This document shows positions 7,471-15,790 of a DNA stretch of 48,553 nucleotides, in pieces. Under the pieces are notes generated by a model, which did not search any database, had not been told where the DNA came from, and worked only from the letters and a program-made list of their open reading frames with translations. The DNA lies in the NCBI GenBank assembly GCA_019115085.1, contig DXEF01000053.1, forward strand, positions 1 through 48,553, given 5' to 3'. The DNA comes from Candidatus Agathobaculum pullicola (GTDB lineage Bacteria > Bacillota > Clostridia > Oscillospirales > Butyricicoccaceae). Made by a program: the position numbers and the translations under genes. Position 1 is the stretch's first letter. Each line of letters starts with the position of its first letter.

Positions 7471-8442
7471 TCAGCAACCGGCAGCGCGCTTCATCTCCTC
7501 GGCCAAAGGATAAAGCTGCTCGAGCCGTTCGAGTGCACAGATACGCATTTTGAATGTCTTCAGACCGCTCTGGCCCTTGAGATACCAGTTAACATGGCGG
7601 CGCGCCTCCAGCATCGCCACACGCTCACCCTTTTGCTCTGCCGCCAGTTCGATTTGCCGGACTGCCGTGTCAATCCGCTCGGCGAAGGGCGGCAGCGGCG
7701 GGCATACGCCGGTCTCCAGCAGCGCGTTTGCCCGCTCGAAAATCCACGGGTCGCCCAACGCCCCGCGCCCAATCATCACCGCGTCCGCGCCGGTATGCTC
7801 CAAGATGCGCGCCACGTCCTCCGGCACGGCCACGTCGCCGTTTGCGATCACCGGAATGGATACCGCCTGCTTGACCGCGCGGATTGCGTCCCAGTCCGCG
7901 ATACCGCTGTACTGCTGCGCGCGCGTGCGGCCATGCAGCGCAACTGCCGCCGCACCAGCCTGCTCGGCCATGCGCGCAAATGCCACAAAGTTGACGCTTT
8001 TCTCATCCCAGCCCTTGCGGAATTTGACCGTCACCGGCACATCCACCGCACGGCTGACCGCCTCAATCACCCGCGCGGCAAGCGCCGGGTCGCGCATGAG
8101 CGCTGAGCCGTCGCCGTTATTGACAATCTTAGGCGCAGGACACCCCATATTGATGTCAATGATGTCGCAGCCGGACACCGCGCGCGCAATCTTTGCGCCT
8201 TCCGCCATGGTTTCCGGCTCGTGGCCGAAAATCTGCGCCGCTGCGGGATGCTCGTTTTCCGCCAGCGCCAGCAAACCCGGCGTTTTTTTATCCCCATAGG
8301 TCAGCGCTTTGGTGGAGACCATTTCGGTCACCGTCAGCGCCGCGCCGTGCTCGCGGCAAATCTGCCGAAAGGCACGGTCGGTCACGCCGGCCATCGGCGC
8401 GAGCACCATCCGTCCGGCAAGCGTTACGTTCCCGATTTGCAT
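7471..8442 (-). CDS. dus: tRNA-dihydrouridine synthase
   Basis: The start is taken at the ATG at 8442 (MQIGNVTLAGRMVLAPMAGV), which follows AGGGGGAG; a longer frame exists but lacks such a site. About 323 residues. The FMN-dependent TIM barrel shows APMAGVTDRAFR at the start, the substrate-loop Cys in INMGCPAPKI (about residue 100), VTVKFRKGWDEKSVN, ALHGRTRAQQYSG and the phosphate-binding IGRGALGDPWIF. The enzyme reduces uridines in the D-loop of tRNA with NADPH. DusB-like by order of motifs, but the exact site specificity cannot be read. It has its own sigma-A promoter, and the sigma factor pair follows. Confidence 0.93.
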   Translation of the reverse strand: MQIGNVTLAGRMVLAPMAGVTDRAFRQICREHGAALTVTEMVSTKALTYGDKKTPGLLALAENEHPAAAQIFGHEPETMAEGAKIARAVSGCDIIDINMGCPAPKIVNNGDGSALMRDPALAARVIEAVSRAVDVPVTVKFRKGWDEKSVNFVAFARMAEQAGAAAVALHGRTRAQQYSGIADWDAIRAVKQAVSIPVIANGDVAVPEDVARILEHTGADAVMIGRGALGDPWIFERANALLETGVCPPLPPFAERIDTAVRQIELAAEQKGERVAMLEARRHVNWYLKGQSGLKTFKMRICALERLEQLYPLAEEMKRAAGC

Positions 8443-8477
8443 CAATCTCCCCCTCTGCGCATAATTTAACGCTGTAT

Positions 8478-8506
8478 ATTGTAACATACAGCCCTACTGA
8501 TTGCAA
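8478..8506 (-). promoter_or_regulatory. Sigma-A promoter of dus
   Basis: On the minus strand TTGCAA (8501-8506) and TACAAT (8478-8483) are separated by exactly 17 bases. The start would be near 8471, about 30 bases before the dus ATG. Confidence 0.7.
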
Positions 8507-8546
8507 CTTGCAAAGTGGTGACAAAATCACATCGCGCCCGAAACGC

Positions 8547-8573
8547 GAAAAGCTCCCTTACGGGAGCTTTTTA
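8547..8573 (-). terminator. Terminator at the end of the DedA gene
   Basis: A palindrome aaaagctcccttacgggagc continuing with ttttt; the stem AAGCTCCC/GGGAGCTT has T-runs on both sides, so it could work in both directions. It overlaps the stop codon of the DedA gene and separates it from the dus promoter. Confidence 0.75.
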
Positions 8574-9080
8574 TAACACCATGGTCAATATTTTTTCACT
8601 GAAGAAATAGCCAAACGAAATCAGCACGGTATTCCACGCCGCAATGCCGAGCGCCGACCAGCCGACAAACCACTTGACCGGCATGCGGATCAGTCCCGCC
8701 GGGATGGATACAATCGTGCGCAGAACCGGAATAATGCGGCACAGCGCCAGTCCGCGACCATGCTGCGCATCGATATACGCATGGCAGCGTGTGACAAACG
8801 AGCGGAATTTTTCGCTTTTGCCGAACAGCTTTTCCATAATGGGCTCACCGCCCCAATAGCACAGACCGTAGATCACCAGACTGCCCAGCACGCCGAACAC
8901 CACGCTCAGTACAAGCGTCAGCACGAGCGACAGCTCACTCTGCGCAATCAGCACGCCGATAGACGGCATGATCACGCCCGCCGGAAAGCCCGGCAGATTC
9001 ATATATTCGCAGAAAATCACCGCACAGACCAGAATCAAGCCATACTGGTGAAACAACTGAAAAAATAATTCGGCGGTCAT
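8571..9080 (-). CDS. DedA-family membrane protein
   Basis: 169 residues from the ATG at 9080 (MTAELFFQLFHQYGLILVCA), which has AGAGGTGG upstream. Hydrophobic segments lie near residues 8-25, 35-75 and at the C-terminus. The family motifs are visible: FCEYMNLPGFPAGVIMPSIG near the front, then the GKSEKFRSFVTRCHAYIDAQ region and the GRGLALCRIIPVLRTIVSIP-AGLIRMPVKW block, the F/C-x-R-x-x-P-x-x-R-T pattern typical of DedA/SNARE-associated proteins. Members are linked to phospholipid flipping and envelope homeostasis. It is shorter than E. coli DedA (about 220 residues). Substrate unknown. It has its own promoter and terminator. Confidence 0.88.
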   Translation of the reverse strand: MTAELFFQLFHQYGLILVCAVIFCEYMNLPGFPAGVIMPSIGVLIAQSELSLVLTLVLSVVFGVLGSLVIYGLCYWGGEPIMEKLFGKSEKFRSFVTRCHAYIDAQHGRGLALCRIIPVLRTIVSIPAGLIRMPVKWFVGWSALGIAAWNTVLISFGYFFSEKILTMVL

Positions 9081-9144
9081 ACGCCAAGCCACCTCTACCG
9101 TTTTCAGACTGCGCCCGGTTTGGCGCGTCTTACTGTTTGCCTTT

Positions 9145-9173
9145 AGTATAACAAGCCCACCGCGACAAAACAA
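9145..9173 (-). promoter_or_regulatory. Sigma-A promoter of the DedA gene
   Basis: On the minus strand TTGTTT (9168-9173) and TATACT (9145-9150) have a 17-base spacer. The start is predicted near 9138, about 58 bases before the ATG. Confidence 0.6.
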
Positions 9174-9205
9174 GGGCGCGCGCCCGCAATTTGCAATCTG
9201 TTCAC

Positions 9206-9237
9206 AAAAAGGGGCCGCTTATACAGCGACCCCCTTT
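9206..9237 (-). terminator. Terminator after rubredoxin
   Basis: On the minus strand AAAGGGGG and CCCCTTTTT pair around an inner CGCT/AGCG stem, ending in five T. It lies 13 bases after the rubredoxin stop. Confidence 0.75.
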
Positions 9238-9250
9238 GTTATCCTTGCAG

Positions 9251-9409
9251 TTACGCCGGCTCAAACTCGTCCTTGCCGACTGCGCACAGCGGGCAAAGCC
9301 AATCCTCCGGCAGGTTTTCAAACGCCGTTCCGGGCGCGACACCGTTATCCGGATCTCCTTGCGCAGGATCATAAATATAACCGCAAACCTTGCATACATA
9401 CTGGCTCAT
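9251..9409 (-). CDS. Rubredoxin
   Basis: A 52-residue protein: [20 protein letters not shown], then [20 protein letters not shown] and [12 protein letters not shown]. The two CxxC-type knuckles (CKVCGY at residues 6-11 and CPLCAVGK at about 39-46) give the four cysteine ligands of a single iron atom. The aromatic residues Y11, Y13, F30 and W37 around the site are the usual ones. It acts as a soluble one-electron carrier, in anaerobes often for detoxifying oxygen or peroxide. AAGGAG lies eight bases before the ATG. Monocistronic, with a terminator after it and an unusual 19-bp dyad in its 5' region. Confidence 0.96.
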   Translation of the reverse strand: MSQYVCKVCGYIYDPAQGDPDNGVAPGTAFENLPEDWLCPLCAVGKDEFEPA

Positions 9410-9428
9410 TTGGCTATCTCCTTTTATT

Positions 9429-9447
9429 ATTAATATTTGATATTAAT
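9429..9447 (-). promoter_or_regulatory. AT-rich dyad upstream of rubredoxin, possible operator
   Basis: attaatat-ttg-atattaat is a perfect inverted repeat with 8-bp arms and a 3-base spacer, 20 bases before the rubredoxin start codon. It stands out in GC-rich DNA. Its size and AT composition recall the operators of Fur/PerR-type repressors, but the sequence is not an exact match to any consensus I can state. It could also be part of the promoter, which I could not place securely. Confidence 0.45.
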
Positions 9448-9515
9448 ATACCGTATTTATCATTTAATTTCTATCGGAATACTATACAATATTGTCGCGG
9501 CTTTTTCGCTCTTTT

Positions 9516-9773
9516 TCAGACGAGCAGCCAAAGCACAGCCCAAATCCCGCTTGCCGCCACCGCGCCGAGCGCGAATGCAATCGCCGGACGCAGCCATGAC
9601 GAGCGCCTGCGGGAGCCGCGCCCCACCAGATAGCGGTTTGCAATGCGGCAAGCCTCACGCACCGCGTCGCTGCGCGGCACGGTGCAGTCCCGCACCAGAA
9701 AAATCGCCTGCTCAAATACCCCGTGCTCATCCGGCCGCACCACCACCACACGACGGCTGATTCCTTTTACCAT
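9516..9773 (-). CDS. Small membrane protein downstream of spoIIE
   Basis: 85 residues. A soluble N-terminal part reads MVKGISRRVVVVRPDEHGVF and continues EQAIFLVRDC (about 1-52). A basic stretch (RGSRRRSSW) leads into one C-terminal membrane helix (about residues 62-85, rich in Ala, Gly and Trp). The pattern MVKG-SRR-VVV followed by FEQAIFLVR recalls a small conserved protein often found in Clostridia; this is from memory and no function is known to me. GGGAGG lies eight bases before the ATG, but that site is locked in a perfect 15-bp stem whose other arm follows the spoIIE stop. Probably cotranscribed with spoIIE. Confidence 0.75.
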   Translation of the reverse strand: MVKGISRRVVVVRPDEHGVFEQAIFLVRDCTVPRSDAVREACRIANRYLVGRGSRRRSSWLRPAIAFALGAVAASGIWAVLWLLV

Positions 9774-9776
9774 AGC

Positions 9777-9822
9777 AAATCCCTCCCTTTTGCAGCAAGT
9801 ATTGCCAAAAAGGGAGGGATTT
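9777..9822 (-). promoter_or_regulatory. Stem-loop hiding the ribosome-binding site of the small membrane protein
   Basis: A perfect 15-bp inverted repeat (9777-9791 with 9808-9822, 16-nt loop) fills the gap between spoIIE and the 85-residue gene. In the transcript the 3' arm AAAAGGGAGGGATTT contains the GGGAGG ribosome-binding site, and the 5' arm is a perfect anti-Shine-Dalgarno sequence. The 3' side lacks a proper U-tract, so a terminator is less likely. Confidence 0.7.
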
Positions 9823-9824
9823 AA

Positions 9825-12173
9825 TCATCGCATTTTCTCAACGCGCATCACCAGCGCCGTGCGGTCGTCATCATGCCCACGGCCCACCGCGCCCGTGACC
9901 AAACGCATCGCCAGCTCCTTGGGGCTGTCCTCCGCATGCGCAAGCAGGGTCTCCCGCACCCAGCCGTCATCCATGCCGTCCGAAATACCGTCGGACAGCA
10001 GAATACACAGGTCGCCGTCTCCAAAACGCAGCGGCACCGGCGCACCCAGTGCGTCCTCCTCGGCCAAGCCGATGGGCAGCGCCTTGCTGGTCAGCATCTT
10101 CCACTGGCCGCCCATGCGCAGGTAGGAGGGCGCTGCGCCGCACTTGAGGCTTTCCGCCTGTCCTGTAAACAGGTCGAGCGTAAGCGCGTCGAGCGTGGTA
10201 AACCGCGTCCCGTCCGAGCGCAGCCGCAGCGCGGGAGACACCGCTTTCAGCGCATCCGCGATCGTGATGCCCGCGCGCAGGAAACGCTCGAGCGAGGTGA
10301 TCAGCATGCGGCTGTCCTGCTGCGCGGCCGTACCCGACCCCATGCCGTCGGACAGCAGCAGGCAGGCAATGCCCGCATCGGTCAGGAAGTAACAGCCGCT
10401 GTCGCCGGAGACCGCGGATTCCTCCTTCTGCTGTCGGCCGATGCCGACAATCGCGCGAAAAGGCGCGCGCTCACGCATTTCCACATGCGGACCAAGCTCG
10501 TCCTCCACCCGTTTGGGAGCAGTCAGCGTCACACCGAGCAACGCGCTCAGCCCCGCGGAAAAGCCCTCGCCCTGCCGCAGCACATCCTCGATGCCCTCGC
10601 CATACAGCTCGATTGCCAGTCGGCCTTGCGCGTCCCGCACCGCGCACACGCGGTCAATCCAGCCGAACGCCGCCGCATACCGCCGAATCTGCCGCTCCAT
10701 CATGGGCTGGGCGGTCACATCCTTCGTCGCCTCCGCGCCCAGTTGACGAAGAATATCCGTAATGCCCGCATATTGGCGCGCAAGCAGGCTCTGGTTTTCC
10801 TCCTGCTGTCGCCGAAGGCTTTGGCGCTCGCGCAGCGCAAACAACGCGCTGTTGATGGCGCGCATCAGCTCGGGCAGATGCACACAGCGCGAGGCAAAGT
10901 GATAGGGAAAGTCGGAAAGCTCCGCCCGTCCGCGTTTGAGCATGGGCTGAGTCACATCGTTGAGCGCGGCCAGCGTCGTCACATAGTCGCGCTGCCAGCA
11001 CTGGGAGCACAGCACGCAGTTTTTGCACACCCGGTCGCTCGCGCGGTCGAACACCGCACGCACATTCTGGTCGCCCGCCGCCTTGCCCTCGCTGATGCCA
11101 TTGAGCATCGCCAGATACAGCTCGTAAAACGCCTGCGCCGCTTCGGTGGCGCACTTGCTCGCCGTCTGCCGCACCGTGCGGTGCGCCGCCTCGCCCATGA
11201 GCGTGTCAGGCAGAAAGCTGTGGCGCATCGCATCCCATACCAGCGGCGGCATGACGGCGAACCCCGCTACCGCACAGATGAGTTCGAGAATCATCGGCAC
11301 AAACAGCACATGCTCCACGCCCAGCATCGCCGCGCACAGTCCGGAGCCCAGCGCGCACAGCGCAAACCAGCCGCGTCCGCTGTCCCGGAACAGACCCGCG
11401 ACCAGCGCGCACAAGCCGTAACAGCAGGTAAACAGCGCACCGTAGCCGCAGGCGATATCCATCGCGGCGCCCAGCGCCACGCCGGTCGCCGCGCCGGGTG
11501 CCGCCCCGCCGAGATAGGCTGCCGCAAGCGTCAGCAGGAGCGCTGCCACACGGGCAGGCGAGAGCAGAGCAAACAGGCTCAGGTCGGACAGCGACAGCAG
11601 CACAGTGGCCACCAGCACCAGCAGTGTCGCCGGTCGCCGCCAGTCATTTTCGTCCCGCGGCGGCGAGAGGGCCGCGCCATAGACGCGGCATGCCCCGAGC
11701 GTCAGCAGCTGCACGGCGGCAAACGGGAGCAGCGCCGAAAGGGTAAGCGCCGCGCCCGACGGCAGGAACACGAAGGTACACGCCGCCCCTGAAAGCGCCG
11801 CTACGACCGGCGCAAACCATGCCGTGCGCACAATGCGTAGGCCTGCGCACACGCTCATCACGCACAGAACCAGCAGCACCGCCGCAATGTACACGCCGCT
11901 TTTCATTCCACCGCCCAGCAGCATCAGCCCGCAGACCACGCCGCCAACCGCACTCAGTCCCGCACCGCGCGCCATCAGCGCCGCCGCCATCGCAAGCCCG
12001 AACGGCGCATAGCCGCCAAACACCGTGCCGCGCGCGAGCACCGCGCACAGAATAAACCGCTGCACACCGGTGATTAAGATGTGCAGATGCTCTTCGTTCC
12101 ACAGCCGCGCCAGCCATGCCGCCGCGCGGCCCAGCACAAGCGGCGCAGCCCGCTTTGTTTTTTGCTTGTCCAT
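9825..12173 (-). CDS. spoIIE: Stage II sporulation protein E (SpoIIE), PP2C phosphatase
   Basis: 782 residues from the ATG at 12173, which has GGGAGG ten bases upstream; a longer frame exists but its front has no such site. The N-terminal third is a stack of about ten hydrophobic segments, as in SpoIIE. A middle regulatory part with a Cys cluster (CKNCVLCSQCWQ) follows. The C-terminal PP2C domain shows the metal-binding Asp in LLLSDGMGSGTAA, LCILLSDGISDG, and GHDDDRTALVMR near the end. In Bacillus SpoIIE sits at the asymmetric septum and dephosphorylates SpoIIAA to release sigma-F in the forespore. This marks the organism as a likely spore former. Separated from the cobalamin operon by a strong terminator. 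Confidence 0.94.
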   Translation of the reverse strand: MDKQKTKRAAPLVLGRAAAWLARLWNEEHLHILITGVQRFILCAVLARGTVFGGYAPFGLAMAAALMARGAGLSAVGGVVCGLMLLGGGMKSGVYIAAVLLVLCVMSVCAGLRIVRTAWFAPVVAALSGAACTFVFLPSGAALTLSALLPFAAVQLLTLGACRVYGAALSPPRDENDWRRPATLLVLVATVLLSLSDLSLFALLSPARVAALLLTLAAAYLGGAAPGAATGVALGAAMDIACGYGALFTCCYGLCALVAGLFRDSGRGWFALCALGSGLCAAMLGVEHVLFVPMILELICAVAGFAVMPPLVWDAMRHSFLPDTLMGEAAHRTVRQTASKCATEAAQAFYELYLAMLNGISEGKAAGDQNVRAVFDRASDRVCKNCVLCSQCWQRDYVTTLAALNDVTQPMLKRGRAELSDFPYHFASRCVHLPELMRAINSALFALRERQSLRRQQEENQSLLARQYAGITDILRQLGAEATKDVTAQPMMERQIRRYAAAFGWIDRVCAVRDAQGRLAIELYGEGIEDVLRQGEGFSAGLSALLGVTLTAPKRVEDELGPHVEMRERAPFRAIVGIGRQQKEESAVSGDSGCYFLTDAGIACLLLSDGMGSGTAAQQDSRMLITSLERFLRAGITIADALKAVSPALRLRSDGTRFTTLDALTLDLFTGQAESLKCGAAPSYLRMGGQWKMLTSKALPIGLAEEDALGAPVPLRFGDGDLCILLSDGISDGMDDGWVRETLLAHAEDSPKELAMRLVTGAVGRGHDDDRTALVMRVEKMR

Positions 12174-12290
12174 TTTCGCTCTGCCTCCCTTGTTTTCCCA
12201 GTATAGCCCAAAGAATTTGCGGGCTTTGCCGGAAAATAAGGGCGGGAATAGAGCTTTTACAGTTTTTCTATGCGTCGCCTCGGTTATGAC

Positions 12291-12328
12291 AAAAAAACAC
12301 AGCGGGGTGAGTGCATCCACCCCGCTGT
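12291..12328 (-). terminator. Terminator of the cobalamin operon
   Basis: An 11-bp perfect GC-rich stem (12318-12328 with 12299-12309, 8-nt loop) is followed on the minus strand by GTG and seven T. It lies 20 bases after cbiK and closes the operon that begins with cbiM. Confidence 0.93.
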
Positions 12329-12347
12329 ATTTTGAAGGCAATGTAAG

Positions 12348-13127
12348 CTATAGCGTCTCCGCGGCGCGGCAATGGTCGGCGAAAATATCGCCGACGGCAT
12401 CCATCTCGCCAAGCCCGCGCAGACAGGTTTCCACCGTATACCCCTCGCTCTCCAGACGGCTCTTCCAGCTATCCTCTTCTTCACCGGCAAGGTCGTTGTG
12501 CGCATGGTCGCCCGCCACAATCATCAGCGGCGCAAGGTGCACATGCGTGACCGCATGCGCGTCCAGCCGCGCGAGCACATAATCGAGATGTGGAAAGCCC
12601 TCGACCGTGCCGACATACACCCGCTCGGCACGGTGATATCGGAAGCAGTTCTCGACCAGCGCGTATGCGGCGTTTGCCGGATGCTCGGTGCCGTGCCCCA
12701 TGAACACATAGGCTTCATCCTGCGCAAGCCGCGGCATTTCGGCCAAAAGCGACCGTGTCAGCCGCAGGTAATCCTCGGTATCCCACAAAAGCGGCCTGCC
12801 GATGAGCAGCCGCGCAAACCGACCGCGATACGGACGCAGCTGCGCCAGCAGCTTTTCGTATTCCTGCCCGAAGATAACATGCAGGCTCTGGCAGCGCACC
12901 TCCTCATACCCTTGCTCTGCCAGCCGCTCCATCAGCTCCTCCGGCGCAGGGATGTACACACCCTCCTCCCGCTCGATTTTGCGGGCGACCATGCGCGAGG
13001 TAAAGGCGCGGAAAAAGTCATAATCCGGGAACGCCTTGTGCAGCCGCTGCTCGATTTTCTCGATTGCGCTCCGCGCCTGCGGCATGCTGGTGCCAAAGCT
13101 GACCACCATCAGCGCTTTTTTGCCCAT
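12348..13127 (-). CDS. cbiK: Sirohydrochlorin cobaltochelatase
   Basis: 259 residues from the ATG at 13127 (MGKKALMVVSFGTSMPQARS), preceded by GGGAGG. The catalytic residues known from Salmonella CbiK are conserved at nearly the same numbers: Glu89 in FGQEY, His145 in MGHGTEHP and a His at 208 in AGDHAHNDL. The enzyme puts Co2+ into sirohydrochlorin, the first committed step of the anaerobic route. No signal peptide, so cytoplasmic. Last gene of the operon. As no dedicated ferrochelatase for siroheme is seen nearby, it may also insert iron, as CbiK can in vitro; this is inference. Confidence 0.95.
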   Translation of the reverse strand: MGKKALMVVSFGTSMPQARSAIEKIEQRLHKAFPDYDFFRAFTSRMVARKIEREEGVYIPAPEELMERLAEQGYEEVRCQSLHVIFGQEYEKLLAQLRPYRGRFARLLIGRPLLWDTEDYLRLTRSLLAEMPRLAQDEAYVFMGHGTEHPANAAYALVENCFRYHRAERVYVGTVEGFPHLDYVLARLDAHAVTHVHLAPLMIVAGDHAHNDLAGEEEDSWKSRLESEGYTVETCLRGLGEMDAVGDIFADHCRAAETL

Positions 13128-13128
13128 A

Positions 13129-13767
13129 TCAAAATCCCTCCCGTTTGACCATCTGATACAGCAGCGCATTGACAATTGCCGCCGCCACGTTCGAGCCGCC
13201 CTTTCGTCCGCGCGCGATGATATACGGCGTATTCCCACCGAGAAACAGCGCCTTGGCCTCGACCACATTGACAAATCCGACCGGCACGCCGATGACGAGC
13301 GCGGGCTGCACCGCGCCCTCCCCTATCAGCTCATGCAGACGGATGAGCGCAGTAGGCGCATTGCCGATGGCAAAAATCAGCGGCCCTTCCAGCTTTGCCG
13401 CGTGCTCCATGGAAACCGTCGCGCGCGTCACGCTACGCGCTTTGGCTTCGCGTGCAACCTGCTCGTCCGCCATCAGGCAGAGCGCGCGTCCGCCGAGCTT
13501 TGCCAGCGTCGCCTTGCTGATGCCCGCCAGCGCCATATTGGTATCGGTCACGACGGTTGCGCCCGCAGCAAGCGCCGCCTTTGCCCGCTCGATAACGGTT
13601 TCGGAGAAACACAGATTGTCCGCGTAGTCAAAGTCCGCCGTCGTGTGGATGACGCGTTTGACCACTTCGGCCACACCCGGCGCGAAGGTTCGTTCGCCGA
13701 GTTCGGCGGTGATCATCTCAAAGCTGCGCTTTTCTATCTCGGCAGGCGCCATGCGTCCGTTTACCAT
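13129..13767 (-). CDS. cbiC: Cobalt-precorrin-8 methylmutase
   Basis: 212 residues. The active-site histidine is in VVKRVIHTTADFDYADN (His41). The middle has GATVVTDTNMALAGISK and the C-terminal part has GVPVGFVNVVEAK and RGRKGGSNVAAAIVNALL, all typical of CbiC/CobH. It moves a methyl group from C11 to C12 of the ring, giving cobyrinate. The start overlaps the cobO stop by seven bases and has a GGGAGGG site inside the cobO end. CbiK follows immediately. Confidence 0.95.
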   Translation of the reverse strand: MVNGRMAPAEIEKRSFEMITAELGERTFAPGVAEVVKRVIHTTADFDYADNLCFSETVIERAKAALAAGATVVTDTNMALAGISKATLAKLGGRALCLMADEQVAREAKARSVTRATVSMEHAAKLEGPLIFAIGNAPTALIRLHELIGEGAVQPALVIGVPVGFVNVVEAKALFLGGNTPYIIARGRKGGSNVAAAIVNALLYQMVKREGF

Positions 13768-14291
13768 TCGATGCCCTCCCTTGCGGCCACGCCATCGTCA
13801 AAGGGGTGGCGGTGTTTGACCATTTCCGTGATATAATCCGCGCGCTGCTGTAGGGCTTCGGACGGGTTTCGTCCGGTCAGCACAACCTCGAGTGTGTCCG
13901 GTCGACCATCCAGAAAATCGAGCACCGCTTGCTCGTCCAGAAAGCCGCAGGAAATGGCCGCGCACACCTCGTCCAGGATAAGCAGCCCCGCGCCCTCGCG
14001 CACCGCGTAGCCGGTTGCGGCAGTAAAGGTACGCTGTATCGCGTCCGCTGTTTGCTTTTTCTCGTCGTCTGTCATCTGGAAAGAGAATTTGCGCACCGGA
14101 TTGGCCGCGAGCATGGTCACCGTTTCGAGCTTTGCCAGCGCGCGGCACTCGCCTGAAGTACCGTCCTTCAAAAACTGCGCCAGCACCACCTTGCCGCCGC
14201 GTCCCGCAAACCGCACCGCCAGACCGACCGCCGCGGTCGTTTTTCCCTTACTGTCGCCGCAGTATAAATGCACACAAGCTTTATTATTCAT
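13761..14291 (-). CDS. cobO: Cob(I)yrinic acid a,c-diamide adenosyltransferase
   Basis: 176 residues starting MNNKACVHLYCGDSKGKTTA. The P-loop variant GDSKGKTT (12-19) binds ATP, and GRGGKVVLAQFLKDGTSGE follows. LLILDEVCAAISCGFLDE (near residues 105-122) and the VVLTGRNPSEALQQRADYI block complete the CobA/CobO family pattern. It transfers adenosyl to Co(I), forming the Co-C bond. It overlaps cbiP (ATGA) and cbiC. No cobalt reductase is visible in the window; a general flavoprotein may supply Co(I). Also called btuR or cobA in other species. Confidence 0.95.
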   Translation of the reverse strand: MNNKACVHLYCGDSKGKTTAAVGLAVRFAGRGGKVVLAQFLKDGTSGECRALAKLETVTMLAANPVRKFSFQMTDDEKKQTADAIQRTFTAATGYAVREGAGLLILDEVCAAISCGFLDEQAVLDFLDGRPDTLEVVLTGRNPSEALQQRADYITEMVKHRHPFDDGVAAREGIEW

Positions 14292-15790
14292 GCGTTTCCC
14301 TCCAAAATTCGGTAAATCAAATCCATATCGAGCGCCCGCCGGACGGTATCCGCCAGACGGTCATATTCCTGTTCCTTGTATCCCGCGATATCCAGCGCCG
14401 TGTCCTCCAGCGAAACACCCTTGCGCCCGGCAAGCGCCTGCGCCAGCCCCAGCGCGACCCCCGGCGCGTCAAACACGCCGTGCAGATAGGTACCATAGGC
14501 GTTTTCCGCCTGACAGCCATCCGAAATCGCTGTGCCGTCCACACGGGTAAGCATGGCAAACGGCAACGCCTCCGCGTCTCGCCTCGTTTCGCCCATGTGG
14601 ATTTCGTATCCCTCGACTGCTGCGCCCGACAGCTGCGTCAGCACACCGGATAAATGCCCCACCGTGCCGTGCGCCTGCGTTGTGGTCTTGCGCGGGCGAA
14701 ACACCGTGTCCACGGGCAGCAGCTCAAGGCCGCGCAGGCTGCCGCCGCCCTCGGTGTTTTCCGGGTCGGACACTGTGCGTCCCAGCATCTGATACCCCCC
14801 GCACACGCCGAACACGGGTGTACCCGCCGCGTGCTGCTTGCGCATCTGCGCCTCCATGCCGCTCTCGCGCAGCCATTTCAGGTCGGACAGCGTCGCTTTC
14901 GTGCCGGGCAGGATCATCATATCCGCCCCTTCCAGCTGCGCAGGCTTGTCCGCGTAATAGACGCCCACGCCCGGTACACGGCCCAGCGCGGCAAAGTCCG
15001 TGAAATTGGACAGCCGCGGCAGCCGTACAACCGCGATCCGCACCGCCGCGCCGCGCGCATCACCATCCAGTTGTTCGGATAAGCTGTCCTCGTCATCGAT
15101 ATCAAACCGTCCGTATGGCACCACGCCCGCGACCGGCTTGCCGGTCAGTTCTTCGAGCTGCGCCAAACCGGGACGCAAAATCTCCACATCGCCGCGGAAT
15201 TTGTTGATGATGAGCGCACGGATGCGCGCCTGCTCGTCCGCGTCGAGCAGCTTTACCGTTCCGTAAAGCGAGGCGAACACGCCGCCGCGGTCGATATCAC
15301 CCACCAGCAGCACGGGCGCGTCCACCAGCTTCGCCAGCCCCATATTGACGATATCGTCCTGCTTCAAATTGATTTCCGCCGGACTGCCCGCGCCCTCGAT
15401 AACAATAATGTCATACTCGGCCGCTAAGCTGTCATATGCCCGCTTAACGACCGGCAGCAGCGCTTTTTTATCGCCCCAGTATTCGCGGGCGGTGCGGTTG
15501 CCGCGCGCCCGACCCATCACAATCACCTGCGAGCCGACATCACTTGTTGGCTTGAGCAAAATCGGGTTCATACGCACGTCGGGCGCGATGCCCGCCGCCT
15601 CGGCCTGCACGACCTGTGCGCGGCCCATCTCGCCGCCGTCAGCTGTGATAAACGAGTTGAGCGCCATATTCTGCGCTTTAAACGGCGCGACACGCCAGCC
15701 GTCCTGTCGCAAAATACGGCAGAGTGCCGCGCACAGCAGGCTTTTGCCCGCGTTTGAGCAGGTGCCCTGCACCATAATGCACCGCGCCAT
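14288..15790 (-). CDS. cbiP: Cobyric acid synthase
   Basis: 500 residues from the ATG at 15790 (MARCIMVQGTCSNAGKSLLC). The N-terminal amidotransferase ATPase domain has the GTCSNAGKS P-loop-like motif (9-17), IEGAGSPAEINL and LVGDIDRGGVFASLYG. The C-terminal class I glutaminase has the nucleophile Cys330 in FGVCGGYQMLG. It adds four amide groups (b, d, e, g) to the adenosylated ring. The start is in the cobD stop (ATGA) and its end overlaps cobO. Named cbiP/cobQ. Length matches the family. Confidence 0.96.
   Translation of the reverse strand: MARCIMVQGTCSNAGKSLLCAALCRILRQDGWRVAPFKAQNMALNSFITADGGEMGRAQVVQAEAAGIAPDVRMNPILLKPTSDVGSQVIVMGRARGNRTAREYWGDKKALLPVVKRAYDSLAAEYDIIVIEGAGSPAEINLKQDDIVNMGLAKLVDAPVLLVGDIDRGGVFASLYGTVKLLDADEQARIRALIINKFRGDVEILRPGLAQLEELTGKPVAGVVPYGRFDIDDEDSLSEQLDGDARGAAVRIAVVRLPRLSNFTDFAALGRVPGVGVYYADKPAQLEGADMMILPGTKATLSDLKWLRESGMEAQMRKQHAAGTPVFGVCGGYQMLGRTVSDPENTEGGGSLRGLELLPVDTVFRPRKTTTQAHGTVGHLSGVLTQLSGAAVEGYEIHMGETRRDAEALPFAMLTRVDGTAISDGCQAENAYGTYLHGVFDAPGVALGLAQALAGRKGVSLEDTALDIAGYKEQEYDRLADTVRRALDMDLIYRILEGNA

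Noticed and set aside
9873-11792. 639-codon frame on the plus strand opposite spoIIE
   Set aside because: Arg/Gln/His-rich shadow of the GC-rich spoIIE gene without a ribosome-binding site or recognisable domain.
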